Assembly: GCA_005883305.1 (NCBI GenBank)
Contig: VBAC01000001.1
Location: 806,001-870,000, forward strand
Source: Alphaproteobacteria bacterium
Lineage (GTDB): Bacteria > Pseudomonadota > Alphaproteobacteria > Sphingomonadales > Sphingomonadaceae
DNA: 64,000 nucleotides
Direction of reading: 5' to 3'
This document shows positions 17,516 through 25,556 of this stretch, one piece after another (the first letter of the stretch is position 1; the number at the start of each line of letters is the position of its first letter). The position numbers were made by a program, and so were the translations under genes. The notes under the pieces were generated by a model. The model was not told the origin of the DNA. It saw only the letters and a list, made by a program, of their open reading frames with translations, and made no database searches.

Positions 17516-19450
17516 ATGAGCGATAGCCCAGCCCCAGAGCAGCCCGCCGAGCAATCGGCCGGGCACCATCCTCAATCGGGACTGATGGGCCTTGCGGTGT
17601 CGGCGATCGGCATCGTCTTCGGCGACATCGGCACCAGCCCGATCTACGCATTCCGCGAGACCTTCTCGGGCCATCACGAGCTGCCCAACGGCCCGACCGA
17701 GATCCTCGGCGTGCTCAGCCTGATCTTCTGGTCGATGATGATCGTCGTGACCCTCAAATATGTCGCGGTGATCATGCGCGCCGACAATAAGGGGGAGGGC
17801 GGAAGCCTGGCCCTGCTGGCGCTGATCAACCGCAAGTCGGATTCGGGCAAGCGCAAGTGGACGAGGGGAATCGTCCTTCTGGGCGTGTTCGCCTGCGCGC
17901 TCTTCTACGGCGATTCGATGATCACCCCGGCCATCTCCGTCCTCTCGGCGGTCGAGGGCCTGACGACGGTTCAGGACGGCTTCCAGCCCTATGTCGTGCC
18001 GATCGCCATCGGAATCCTGGTCGGCCTGTTCGCGATCCAGGCGACGGGGACGGCCAAGGTCGGCGCCTTGTTCGGGCCGGTGATGATCGTCTATTTCGTG
18101 ACCATCGCCGTGCTCGGAATCATCCACATCGTCGACGATCCCTGGATCATCGTCGAGACGATCAATCCGGCCAATGCGGTCCGCTTCTTCCTCAACGACA
18201 AGCTCCACGCCTTTCTCGCGCTCGGCTCGGTGGTCCTGGCCGTGACGGGGGCCGAGGCGCTCTACGCCGACATGGGCCATTTCGGGCGCAAGCCGATCGG
18301 AATCTCCTGGCTGTTCTTCGTCGTGCCCGCCCTGATGCTCAACTATATGGGGCAGGGGGCGATGGTCCTGTCGATGGACCCGGCGCTGGCCGACGCGACG
18401 CTGGAGAATCCGTTCTTCTTCCTCGCACCCGAAAGCCTTCGCCTGCCGCTCGTCATCCTCGCGACCTTCGCCACGGTGATCGCCAGCCAGGCGGTGATCT
18501 CCGGCGCCTTTTCGGTCACCCAGCAGGCGATGCACCTCGGCTTCATCCCGCGCCTCAGGATCCAGCACACCAGCGAATCGGCGATGGGCCAGATCTACAT
18601 TCCGGTGGTCAACTGGGCGCTGATGGTGATGGTCATCCTGCTCGTCCTGTTCTTCCAGAATTCGTCGAACCTCGCCGCCGCCTACGGGATCGCGGTTACG
18701 GGCGCGATGTTCATCGACACCTGCCTGCTCAGCGTCGTCCTCTTCTCGCTGTGGCGGTGGAAGCCGTGGCTGGCGATCCCGACGCTGGCGGTCTTCTTTA
18801 CCGTCGATATCGCCTATTTCGCCGCCAACCTCACCAAGGTCCCGGCCGGCGGCTGGTTCCCGCTGCTCGTCGGCCTGTTCGCCTTCACCATGCTCACCAC
18901 CTGGGCGAAGGGCCGCCAGCTGATGATCAAGCGGATGAACGAGGCGGCGATGCCGGCCTCGATCTTCATCAAGTCCGCCGCCTCCAGCGCCACCCGAGTG
19001 CCGGGCACCGCCGTGTTCATGACCACCGCGTCCGACGGCGTCCCGCACGCGCTGCTGCACAATTTGAAGCACAACAAGGTGCTCCACGAGCGCGTGCTTC
19101 TGCTGACCGTCAGGATCGAGGACGTCCCCTATGTCGAGGAGCAGAAGACCTTCCACCTCGAGGAGCTGGGGCAGGGCTTCTACCGGCTGATCGTCCGCTA
19201 CGGATTCATGCAGGAGACCAACGTGCCGGCGGCTCTGGCGCGGATCGACAATTGCGGCCCGACCTTCAAGATGATGGACACCAGCTTCTTCCTCGCCCGG
19301 CAGACCCTGATCACCAGCCCCAAGCCGGGAATGGCGGTGTGGCGCGAGAAGCTGTTCGCCTGGATGCTGCGCAACGCGGAAAGCGCGATGGAATTCTTCA
19401 ACCTGCCGCCCAACCGCGTGGTGGAGCTCGGCAGCCAGGTCGAGATTTGA
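17516..19450 (+). CDS. kup: KUP-family potassium uptake transporter
   Basis: A 644-residue H+/K+ symporter with the family signature [14 protein letters not shown] near residue 40, about twelve hydrophobic helices up to residue 460, and a hydrophilic cytoplasmic C-terminal domain. It is full length. The RNA ligase-like gene overlaps its stop by four bases, which suggests translational coupling. Confidence 0.95.
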   Translation: MSDSPAPEQPAEQSAGHHPQSGLMGLAVSAIGIVFGDIGTSPIYAFRETFSGHHELPNGPTEILGVLSLIFWSMMIVVTLKYVAVIMRADNKGEGGSLALLALINRKSDSGKRKWTRGIVLLGVFACALFYGDSMITPAISVLSAVEGLTTVQDGFQPYVVPIAIGILVGLFAIQATGTAKVGALFGPVMIVYFVTIAVLGIIHIVDDPWIIVETINPANAVRFFLNDKLHAFLALGSVVLAVTGAEALYADMGHFGRKPIGISWLFFVVPALMLNYMGQGAMVLSMDPALADATLENPFFFLAPESLRLPLVILATFATVIASQAVISGAFSVTQQAMHLGFIPRLRIQHTSESAMGQIYIPVVNWALMVMVILLVLFFQNSSNLAAAYGIAVTGAMFIDTCLLSVVLFSLWRWKPWLAIPTLAVFFTVDIAYFAANLTKVPAGGWFPLLVGLFAFTMLTTWAKGRQLMIKRMNEAAMPASIFIKSAASSATRVPGTAVFMTTASDGVPHALLHNLKHNKVLHERVLLLTVRIEDVPYVEEQKTFHLEELGQGFYRLIVRYGFMQETNVPAALARIDNCGPTFKMMDTSFFLARQTLITSPKPGMAVWREKLFAWMLRNAESAMEFFNLPPNRVVELGSQVEI

Positions 19451-19947
19451 GGCCGATCGTCGTCACCGCCACGTTCGGCGACGGCGACAATGGCTGGCTC
19501 CAGCAGCTCCGGCGCGATCATTATCCCGCCGAGCGCAACCGCGTTCCGGCGCACCTCACCCTCTTCCGCCAGCTTCCGCCGAGCATCGAGAGCGAGCTTT
19601 CAGGGCGCCTCGCCCGAACCGCCGCGGCCAGGCCGCCCCGAGCGACGATCGCCCGGATCGTCGATCTGGGGGAGGGGACGGCGCTGGAGGTGGAGAGCGA
19701 GGCGCTGGAGGAGATTCGCGCGGACCTCGCCGAAGCCTTTCACGGCCTCCTGACGCCGCAGGATTTCGCGCCCTGGCGGCCGCATGTGACGATCCAGAAC
19801 AAGGTCGCCCCGCGCGAGGCGCGTGCGCTTCAGCAGCGGCTGCGGGCCGGCTTCGAGCCGCGGCCGCTGGCGATCCGCGGGCTTGCCGCCTGGCGCTATC
19901 TTGATGGGCCCTGGGAGCCGATCAGGAGCTGGAGCTTTCGCGGTTAG
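19447..19947 (+). CDS. 2'-5' RNA ligase/cyclic phosphodiesterase-like protein (2H family)
   Basis: The TTG at 19447 overlaps the kup stop and gives 166 residues. Two HXT motifs of the 2H phosphoesterase fold are present: HLTLF (His36, Thr38) and HVTIQ (His113, Thr115). Relatives act on 2'-5' RNA bonds or cyclic phosphates; the cellular substrate is unknown. Confidence 0.85.
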   Translation: MRPIVVTATFGDGDNGWLQQLRRDHYPAERNRVPAHLTLFRQLPPSIESELSGRLARTAAARPPRATIARIVDLGEGTALEVESEALEEIRADLAEAFHGLLTPQDFAPWRPHVTIQNKVAPREARALQQRLRAGFEPRPLAIRGLAAWRYLDGPWEPIRSWSFRG

Positions 19948-20002
19948 GCCTCCCCCATCGGGAGAGGGAGATAGAAGGGCGTTCGACCAGTCTCCCCATG
20001 CT

Positions 20003-20106
20003 GTTCCCCGGCGAAGGCCGGGGTCCAGGCCCGGCGCTCGCCGGGCTCGGGTGCGGCGATCTTCCAAAAGCCTCCGGCTCCTGGACCCCGGCCTTCGCCG
20101 GGGAAC
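20003..20106. repeat. CCCCGG-type intergenic palindrome
   Basis: Outer arms GTTCCCCGGCGAAGGCCGGGG and CCCCGGCCTTCGCCGGGGAAC are perfect complements, with inner arms GTCCAGG/CCTGGAC. It lies between convergent genes and may terminate both. Same family as 8939-9028. Confidence 0.8.
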
Positions 20107-20133
20107 GATCAAGCGAAGTCCGGACCGGCCGCC

Positions 20134-20556
20134 TCAATCCATCTGGCCGACGCCCTCGCAGCTGTAATCGAACGCGGCGAGCCCGGCTTCGAGATGGCCG
20201 CCGAGCAAGGGCATGTCGGTCAGCTCGTCGATCCTCTCCTCGGTGTCGAGCTCGGTCGCCTCGGCCATCGCCTCGTCCCATTCGCTGACGTCGTAGGTGC
20301 CTCGGCCGACCCAGGCCAAAGCGACGATCTCGGCGAGCTGGTCGTCGGCGAGATCGTCGAGCATCGCCTGGACCTCCTCCTCGACGCTGTCGTTGAGCTC
20401 GTCCTCGAGCACGGAAAGCGCGGCGCCGTCCTCGTCGTCGAGATCGTCGACATTGTCCGCCTCCTGCTCGGGATCGGCGGCCGGAACCTGAGCCTCCAGT
20501 TCCTTGGCGCGAAGGATGAGGCGGCAGATCGAGTCGAGCGGCGTCAGCAATTCCAT
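20134..20556 (-). CDS. DUF3775-type acidic protein
   Basis: The start at 20556 gives 140 residues. The protein is strongly acidic in its first half (DDLDDEDGAAL) and helical, with the region VALAWVGRGTYDVSEWDEA typical of the DUF3775 family. No function is established. It stands alone between kup/ligT and tRNA-Met. Confidence 0.7.
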   Translation of the reverse strand: MELLTPLDSICRLILRAKELEAQVPAADPEQEADNVDDLDDEDGAALSVLEDELNDSVEEEVQAMLDDLADDQLAEIVALAWVGRGTYDVSEWDEAMAEATELDTEERIDELTDMPLLGGHLEAGLAAFDYSCEGVGQMD

Positions 20557-20709
20557 GGCTTCGAGTCTCCGTGACGCTTGGCGAAACGACAGGGAGGCGC
20601 GGCGGGTTCCGGCCTTGAAATCGCGCCGCCGCCACTCCAGTTGACCGGGTGCGCGCCGATACCTATAGCCCCGCGGCGCGCGCGCCCAGGCGGCGCGGGG
20701 CCTCAACGG

Positions 20710-20786
20710 GGCGGAGTAGCTCAGCTGGTTAGAGCAGCGGAATCATAATCCGCGTGTCGGGGGTTCAAGTCCCTCCTCCGCTACCA
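20710..20786 (+). tRNA. tRNA-Met (anticodon CAT, elongator type), prophage attachment site
   Basis: Acceptor GGCGGAG/CTCCGCT (G-U first pair), D arm GCTCAGCTGGTTAGAGC, anticodon stem GCGGA/TCCGC around ATCATAA, T arm GGGGG-TTCAAGT-CCCTC and an encoded CCA are all present. The CAT anticodon with this body fits elongator Met; a lysidine-modified tRNA-Ile2 cannot be fully excluded. Its last 13 bases are the left copy of the prophage attachment core, and they regenerate a complete tRNA. Confidence 0.9.
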
Positions 20787-22377
20787 CCGTAACCGCCAGA
20801 GGCGCACCCCTTCGCGCCGCTGGTCGACCTGTCGCGAGGGCGACCGCCGATTCAAGTGATCCAGTAAACTCGATCGCATGTCCTCCGGCTTCGGCCGGGG
20901 TGACGTGGATCGCTTCGACGAGGCCGCGAATGTCGGCTTTTACCTGGTCGGAAAGAGGCTCGCCGGCGGCGATCGCCGCAGTGATGCGGCGAACGTGCTG
21001 GCGATAGGCTTCGACAATTTGCGGGTGAAGGACGATCACCGGGACCGCGTCCTCCTCGCCGAGCTCGGCGCGCGCGCGATCGCGCTCCTCGATCTTCCTG
21101 GCCAGCGCCTGGCGCAGCTCGGCGAACTCGCCGCCGCCGTCGGCGATCGCGGCGACGAGGCGCTCAACGGCGGCCACGGCCTTGGCGAGCTGCCTTTCCC
21201 GCGCGGCCCGGGCCCGCCCGCCCTCGCGAAGCTTCCGCTCGCGCTCGAGGTGGAACTCGCGCACCAAGATCGACACCGCTTCAGGAGAGAGCAGCTGCTC
21301 CTCGAGGCCGGCGAGGACGCGGGCCTGCAGCTCCCCCAGCTGCAGGCGGCGGTTGTGGCCGCAGGTGCCGGCCTCGCGGGCGCGACTGCAGGCGAGCCGC
21401 GTATCGGCGACGATCGTCATCGAGCCGCCGCAGAGGCCGCATTGGATCAAGCCCGAGAAGAGGTGGCGCGGGCGCTTGCGATAGACGAGGGGCTGGCCGG
21501 CGCGGCGCCGTAGCACCTCCTGGACCTGCTCCCACAGCTCATCGCTGACGATACGCAGCTCGGGGACGTCTATCGTCACCCGCTCGCTGACGGGATTGAG
21601 CCTCGAAACGCGATTCCGGCTGTCCGGATCGCGCCGCATGTTGACGCGGTTGTAGACGAAGCGGCCGACATAGATCGGGTTTTGAAGGATGCCGATCTGA
21701 CGTCCGCGATGACCGATGATCGCCGGCGCGCGCCACTCGCCGCCTCTGGCGGATTTGATCCCGTCGGCATTGAGGCCCTTGGCGATCGCCTTCGGGCTGC
21801 GGCCCGCCGCGTACTCTTCATAGACGCGGACTACGACGGCTGCCTGCATCAGGTTGATCCGGCGGCGCCCCGCGTCAACCTGCCCTCTTTCGTCGAACTC
21901 CCTGACGACCTCGTAGCCATAGCAGAGGCCGCCCGGGATACGGCCGCGGGCGAGGGCGCCGCGCTGGCCGCGCCTGATCTTGTCGGCCATCTTGCGCAGC
22001 TCGAGCGCGTCCATCGTGCCCTTGAAGCCAATCTTGAATTCGTCGACATCGCCTTGGGAGAGCGTGATCAGGCCGACGTCGTGATGGCGAAGGCGCTTGA
22101 AGATGCCGGCGCTATCCTCCTGATCGCGGGCGATGCGATCGAGATCCTCGGCGAGGACTATCTCGAAGAGGCCGCGGGGGACGTCGGCGAGGAGGGACGT
22201 CATTCCGGGCCGCCTATTATCGGCGCCGGAGATCGCGTGGTCGGCATAGACCCTGACGACTTCCCAGCCTTCGCGCTCAGCGTGACGCCGGCACTCTCGC
22301 TCCTGGTCTTCGGCCGAGGTGGGCGAGCACTTGTCGTCTGAGAAGCGGGCGTAGATCGCGCAGCGGCGGGCGGACAT
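20743..22377 (-). CDS. Large serine recombinase (phage integrase)
   Basis: A 544-residue member of the large serine recombinases, which integrate and excise DNA by a double-strand break with a serine nucleophile. The resolvase domain begins RCAIYARFSDD (Ser13 catalytic; further family motif in EDLDRIARD). A recombinase domain (about 165-280), a zinc ribbon (CGLCGGSM then LACSRA and GTCGHNRR) and a coiled-coil C-terminus follow. The gene is last in the early operon. Its final codons lie inside the host tRNA gene, so the last ten residues (EGLEPPTRGL) come from host DNA and differ from those of the excised phage. Confidence 0.93.
   Translation of the reverse strand: MSARRCAIYARFSDDKCSPTSAEDQERECRRHAEREGWEVVRVYADHAISGADNRRPGMTSLLADVPRGLFEIVLAEDLDRIARDQEDSAGIFKRLRHHDVGLITLSQGDVDEFKIGFKGTMDALELRKMADKIRRGQRGALARGRIPGGLCYGYEVVREFDERGQVDAGRRRINLMQAAVVVRVYEEYAAGRSPKAIAKGLNADGIKSARGGEWRAPAIIGHRGRQIGILQNPIYVGRFVYNRVNMRRDPDSRNRVSRLNPVSERVTIDVPELRIVSDELWEQVQEVLRRRAGQPLVYRKRPRHLFSGLIQCGLCGGSMTIVADTRLACSRAREAGTCGHNRRLQLGELQARVLAGLEEQLLSPEAVSILVREFHLERERKLREGGRARAARERQLAKAVAAVERLVAAIADGGGEFAELRQALARKIEERDRARAELGEEDAVPVIVLHPQIVEAYRQHVRRITAAIAAGEPLSDQVKADIRGLVEAIHVTPAEAGGHAIEFTGSLESAVALATGRPAARRGAPLAVTVVAEEGLEPPTRGL
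20774..20786 (+). other. attL core (TCCTCCGCTACCA)
   Basis: The 3' terminal 13 bases of tRNA-Met, identical to 61740-61752. The flanking bases differ at the two copies on both sides, so the shared block ends there. The recombinase reading frame crosses this core. Confidence 0.85.
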
Positions 22378-22520
22378 GGTCGAATCCCCTTATTCTGGTC
22401 CAGGGGCGCATCCTGTCGGGGCCTCCGCACCGGGTCCAGCGCGGCGGCGTCCTCGGCCGCCATCTCGCGGGCAATGGTCCGGACTAAGCCCGCGATCGCC
22501 GGGTGCAGGCCGGGGCTCAC
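22378..22520 (-). CDS. Possible short early-operon gene overlapping the recombinase start
   Basis: A GTG at 22520 overlaps the stop of the upstream gene (GTGA), as do the other junctions of this operon. The first 30 codons read as a plausible helical protein (SPGLHPAIAGLVRTIAREMA, then AEDAAALDP). The frame stays open to 22200, well inside the recombinase gene, where it resembles shadow coding. The true 3' end is therefore unclear; the interval given covers only the part outside the recombinase. Confidence 0.35.
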
Positions 22521-23188
22521 CAGACGGCCTCAAATTGGACGAGCGAGGATCCGCTCGCCGGGTCAATCGTCGCTGGGCGCAGATCCATTTTTGGACGTAC
22601 AGCCGCTCCCGCCTTCACGGCCGCCATCTGACGATCGAAAGGTGTCATGCGCGCGCGATCGGCGCGGATCTGCTCCTCGACCAAGCGGCGTGCCTCACCG
22701 GCGCCGGCGCCCTTACGGAGCTCGCGATACAGACCGCGATATTCTTCGGGGCACCAGGCCAGCCTCGTTGCCGTGCGGCGAGCGATCGTTTCGGGCCGCA
22801 GCTTCCGCCTGGATCCGCGGCTCGCCTTCCCCAAGGCGTGGGCGTGCCGGCTGAGCTGGGCGGCGAAATCAGGGTCGGAGGCCAGGCGATCACGGCGCCG
22901 GCGTGATATCTTCGCGCCCCGTAGGGCCTTCGCGCGCGGATCGGTCTTCAGGAATCTCCTCGAGCATGGGTCGCAGCGTTTGGCTCTGAAGCCTTTGGAC
23001 CGGCCACAATCGAGGCAGCCGGCGGCGGCCTTGGCGGCCTTGGCTGCGCGCTTACAGAGGAGGCATACGCCGCTCTTGTTGGTGGCCGACAGCGGCCCCC
23101 TGCAGCGCCCGCACGACGTGGGCCGCAGGTCAGCGACGCGTTGCCAACGTCGCCGCTGCCTTTCGGGCTTGGACGTCGCGGCGCTCAC
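22517..23188 (-). CDS. Basic zinc-cluster protein of the early operon, function unknown
   Basis: The GTG at 23188 overlaps the stop of the preceding gene and gives 223 residues. The N-terminal half has three CXXC-type pairs (CGRC, CLLC, CLDC) and CDPC, suggesting two zinc ribbons. The rest is strongly basic, with a region typical of DNA-binding linkers (RGAKISRRRRDRLASD, then SRGSRRKLRPETIARR). A nucleic-acid-binding role is likely from composition; no named family was recognised. Confidence 0.65.
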   Translation of the reverse strand: MSAATSKPERQRRRWQRVADLRPTSCGRCRGPLSATNKSGVCLLCKRAAKAAKAAAGCLDCGRSKGFRAKRCDPCSRRFLKTDPRAKALRGAKISRRRRDRLASDPDFAAQLSRHAHALGKASRGSRRKLRPETIARRTATRLAWCPEEYRGLYRELRKGAGAGEARRLVEEQIRADRARMTPFDRQMAAVKAGAAVRPKMDLRPATIDPASGSSLVQFEAVW

Positions 23189-23394
23189 GGCTTTTTTCCC
23201 GGGGCGTCGATCGTCATTGTAACGCCGCAGCACCGCGGCCAGCCTGAGCGAAGGCAATGGGCCGCGGCGACCTCCCTCGAGGCGCCGCACGATCGGCACC
23301 ACACGCGGCCGCGGGCGAGGGCAGGGATGCGGGCAATCTCGGCGGGTAGTCCTGACAGGGCGCGCACGGCGCGTTCAAAGGCGTCGGTCATCAT
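23185..23394 (-). CDS. Small cysteine-rich (zinc-finger-like) phage protein
   Basis: This 69-residue protein has CRSCG, a single Cys and CCG positioned as a possible zinc site. Start and stop overlap the neighbouring genes by four bases each, supporting real translation. Function unknown. Confidence 0.6.
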   Translation of the reverse strand: MMTDAFERAVRALSGLPAEIARIPALARGRVWCRSCGASREVAAAHCLRSGWPRCCGVTMTIDAPGKKP

Positions 23395-25055
23395 TCGTCA
23401 CCCATGATCGAAGGAGCCAGGCGGACACGCTTCCCCTGCGCCTCGAGAAGCCCATTGCTGCGCAGTCGGCCGAGATACGTCCCGAAGGTGCCGCCATCGG
23501 CCGACATTCCCAGATCAGCGGCGAGGCCTTCGCGGGTGGTGAAGTGCGGGCTTCGCTTGATCAGGACGTCTACCATGCGGCGGACGCCGGGAATTCTGGC
23601 GCCCCAAAAGCGGGCGAGCTCGGGCCCGGCCGCCGGCAGCGGCTCGATCTCGATCCCGCTCGCCTCGACGCCGGTGAGAGTGGCGCCCCATTTTTCGCCG
23701 TCCTGCTCGATATAACCGGCGCCGCGCAGCGCGCCTTTGTAGGTTCCCCACGTCCCGCCGCTTTTCGAGAAGCCGGCGAGGGTCGCCCACTGTGCTTCGC
23801 TGAGGCGCGCCGGGTAAATTCGCGCCAGCGGCAGCAAAGCCTTTCGACCGCGGCGAAGCGCCTGATCGTCGCCGTTCGGCTTAGGGTTGGGGGAGGCGGG
23901 AGGACGGACCTTGGCCGGTGTCCTCGCCGCCTCCCCCCCACCGGCGGGTGGAACGGGCTCAGAGGGGGCCCTGGGCCGTTCCTTGCCGGCGGAAACCGTT
24001 TCGAGATGGATCTCCGCGACAGCTCTGCCGATCGTCGCCAGCGCCGCGGTTCGTATATCGAGGAGCTGCTCGGCCGACGCCAGACGCTGGGCCAGGTCCC
24101 GGTGCGCGCAGCGCAGGCGCCCTATCTCCACATCCTTCCCGGCGAGCTGCGCCGCGACGTCGGCGCCCACGACGGCCGCGGCGATCGGCGCGTCGGCCGC
24201 CGGCTTCGCGAGGGCGGCCGCGATCGCCGAGACGTCGAGCTCGGCGAGCAGCTTCGGCTCGACATGCACTTCGCCAGGCGCCGGCGTTCTACTCGAATCG
24301 AAGGTGGCGATCGCCGGCGTGAAGCCGCGCTCGAGGATGCCGAGCCGGGGGCTATAGATCCACCGCTCGCCCCGCCCTAGCGAGGGCAGCGATCGCATGA
24401 CTTCGGCTCGGACGTCCTTATCGCCCTTGGCCTTGAGATAGTCGTCGATCGCCTTCTGATCGCGCGGATCGACGAGCTGGTGGGCGATGATCGTTTGAGC
24501 CTGGGAAAGGACGGCCTTCGACACGTCAGCGGGGCGCTGAGTGATCAGGTGAAGCACGAAGCCGGCGACGCGGCCGCGCTTCGCGATCCAGATCATGTCG
24601 CGCGTCAGGCCGAAGGCGACGTCGTCGGGCGCCATTTGCGGACAGACCTCTTCGGCCTCGTCGACGATCAGGTGGAAATTCCCGCGCGGCTTGGCGCGGA
24701 GCCGCCGCATGAAGGCAGCGAGGAAGACGCGCTGCAGGGCGTCGTCGTGGATATGGGCGAGGCTGACGATCGCCGAAACGCGCTGCTCGATCACGATCCG
24801 CGCGATAGCGTCGCCGTCGTAAGGGCCGATCGGGACGTCGCCGTGGGCGCCGCCGAAAATCGGAATGTCGAAGCCGGCGCCAGTGCCGGCGCGATCGGAC
24901 CGCAGCCCGTACCAAACATCGGTGAGATCGATGATCGCCAAGTGTCGGCGCTCGGTGAGGAGCTGCTCGGCCTCTTCCTTGGCCGTCACCGTCTTCCCGG
25001 CGCCGCTGTTGCCGACGATCGCGTGGTGCTCGTCGATATAGGCGCGATCAGTCAT
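23391..25055 (-). CDS. HerA-like ATPase with duplicated C-terminal winged-helix repeats
   Basis: The start at 25055 gives 554 residues. Residues 1-260 form a HerA/FtsK-type motor ATPase with Walker A GNSGAGKT (15-22) and Walker B LIVDEAEE (129-136), and a sensor-like LHLITQRPADV. A variable linker and coiled segment follow. The C-terminal 130 residues hold two related winged-helix units, recognisable from GTWGTYKGALRGAGYIE and GTFGTYLGRLRSNGLLE. It lies in the operon with the ParB-like gene. A helicase, DNA-translocase or packaging-accessory role is inferred. Confidence 0.75.
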   Translation of the reverse strand: MTDRAYIDEHHAIVGNSGAGKTVTAKEEAEQLLTERRHLAIIDLTDVWYGLRSDRAGTGAGFDIPIFGGAHGDVPIGPYDGDAIARIVIEQRVSAIVSLAHIHDDALQRVFLAAFMRRLRAKPRGNFHLIVDEAEEVCPQMAPDDVAFGLTRDMIWIAKRGRVAGFVLHLITQRPADVSKAVLSQAQTIIAHQLVDPRDQKAIDDYLKAKGDKDVRAEVMRSLPSLGRGERWIYSPRLGILERGFTPAIATFDSSRTPAPGEVHVEPKLLAELDVSAIAAALAKPAADAPIAAAVVGADVAAQLAGKDVEIGRLRCAHRDLAQRLASAEQLLDIRTAALATIGRAVAEIHLETVSAGKERPRAPSEPVPPAGGGEAARTPAKVRPPASPNPKPNGDDQALRRGRKALLPLARIYPARLSEAQWATLAGFSKSGGTWGTYKGALRGAGYIEQDGEKWGATLTGVEASGIEIEPLPAAGPELARFWGARIPGVRRMVDVLIKRSPHFTTREGLAADLGMSADGGTFGTYLGRLRSNGLLEAQGKRVRLAPSIMGDE

Positions 25056-25311
25056 TGTCGGGTCTTCCGTTGCGGAGATCGACGAAGCGGATCGTGCCGC
25101 CAAAGTCGGCGAGGATTCCGCCGTCCGTGGCGACGTCGAGCGGCTCGCCCTTTTCGTGGTGCGTGGCGAAGGTCTGCGGGGGGCGTCGGGTGACGCCCCC
25201 CATCTTCCGTTCGTCGAACTCGAGGAAGCACCGGCGGCGCCCGTCGATCTTAACGGGCGAGCCGTGGGGCATCCTCTCCCCGGCGATCGCGGCGATCGTG
25301 CCCGGCCTCAT
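25048..25311 (-). CDS. Small phage protein of unknown function
   Basis: An 87-residue product from the ATG at 25311, which overlaps the upstream stop (ATGA). It ends eight bases inside the ATPase gene. The sequence has charged beta-like segments (CFLEFDERKMGG, then GGTIRFVDLRNG). No family was recognised. Confidence 0.6.
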   Translation of the reverse strand: MRPGTIAAIAGERMPHGSPVKIDGRRRCFLEFDERKMGGVTRRPPQTFATHHEKGEPLDVATDGGILADFGGTIRFVDLRNGRPDND

Positions 25312-25556
25312 ACCGCAGAGCCGTCCTGGGCGGCGCCAGCGCGCCGCGCCAGCATTGCCGCCGCGTCCTGGCTTAGGCCGTAGGCCACGGCCCACCAGCG
25401 CGCCCAGAGCGCCTCCTGGATAGCGAGGCGGAAGGCGCCGCCGATCTGATACCAGCATGAGCGGCAGAGGTTGCGCCGGCCCATCGCCCGTCCGGCGCAG
25501 CCGGGCGTCATGCAATGGACCGGCCGCGTCGGCCGAGCGCGACGTCGCCACTTCAC
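25308..25556 (-). CDS. Small zinc-finger-like phage protein
   Basis: These 82 residues include HCMTPGC and CRSC, a likely four-Cys/His metal site near the N-terminus, followed by an amphipathic helical part. ATGA overlaps at both ends place it firmly in the operon between the ParB-like and ATPase genes. Function unknown. Confidence 0.6.
   Translation of the reverse strand: MKWRRRARPTRPVHCMTPGCAGRAMGRRNLCRSCWYQIGGAFRLAIQEALWARWWAVAYGLSQDAAAMLARRAGAAQDGSAV

Noticed and set aside
17444-19947. Long frames overlapping kup on both strands
   Set aside because: They are shadows of kup and the RNA ligase-like gene, rich in Arg, Asp and His, with no domain pattern.
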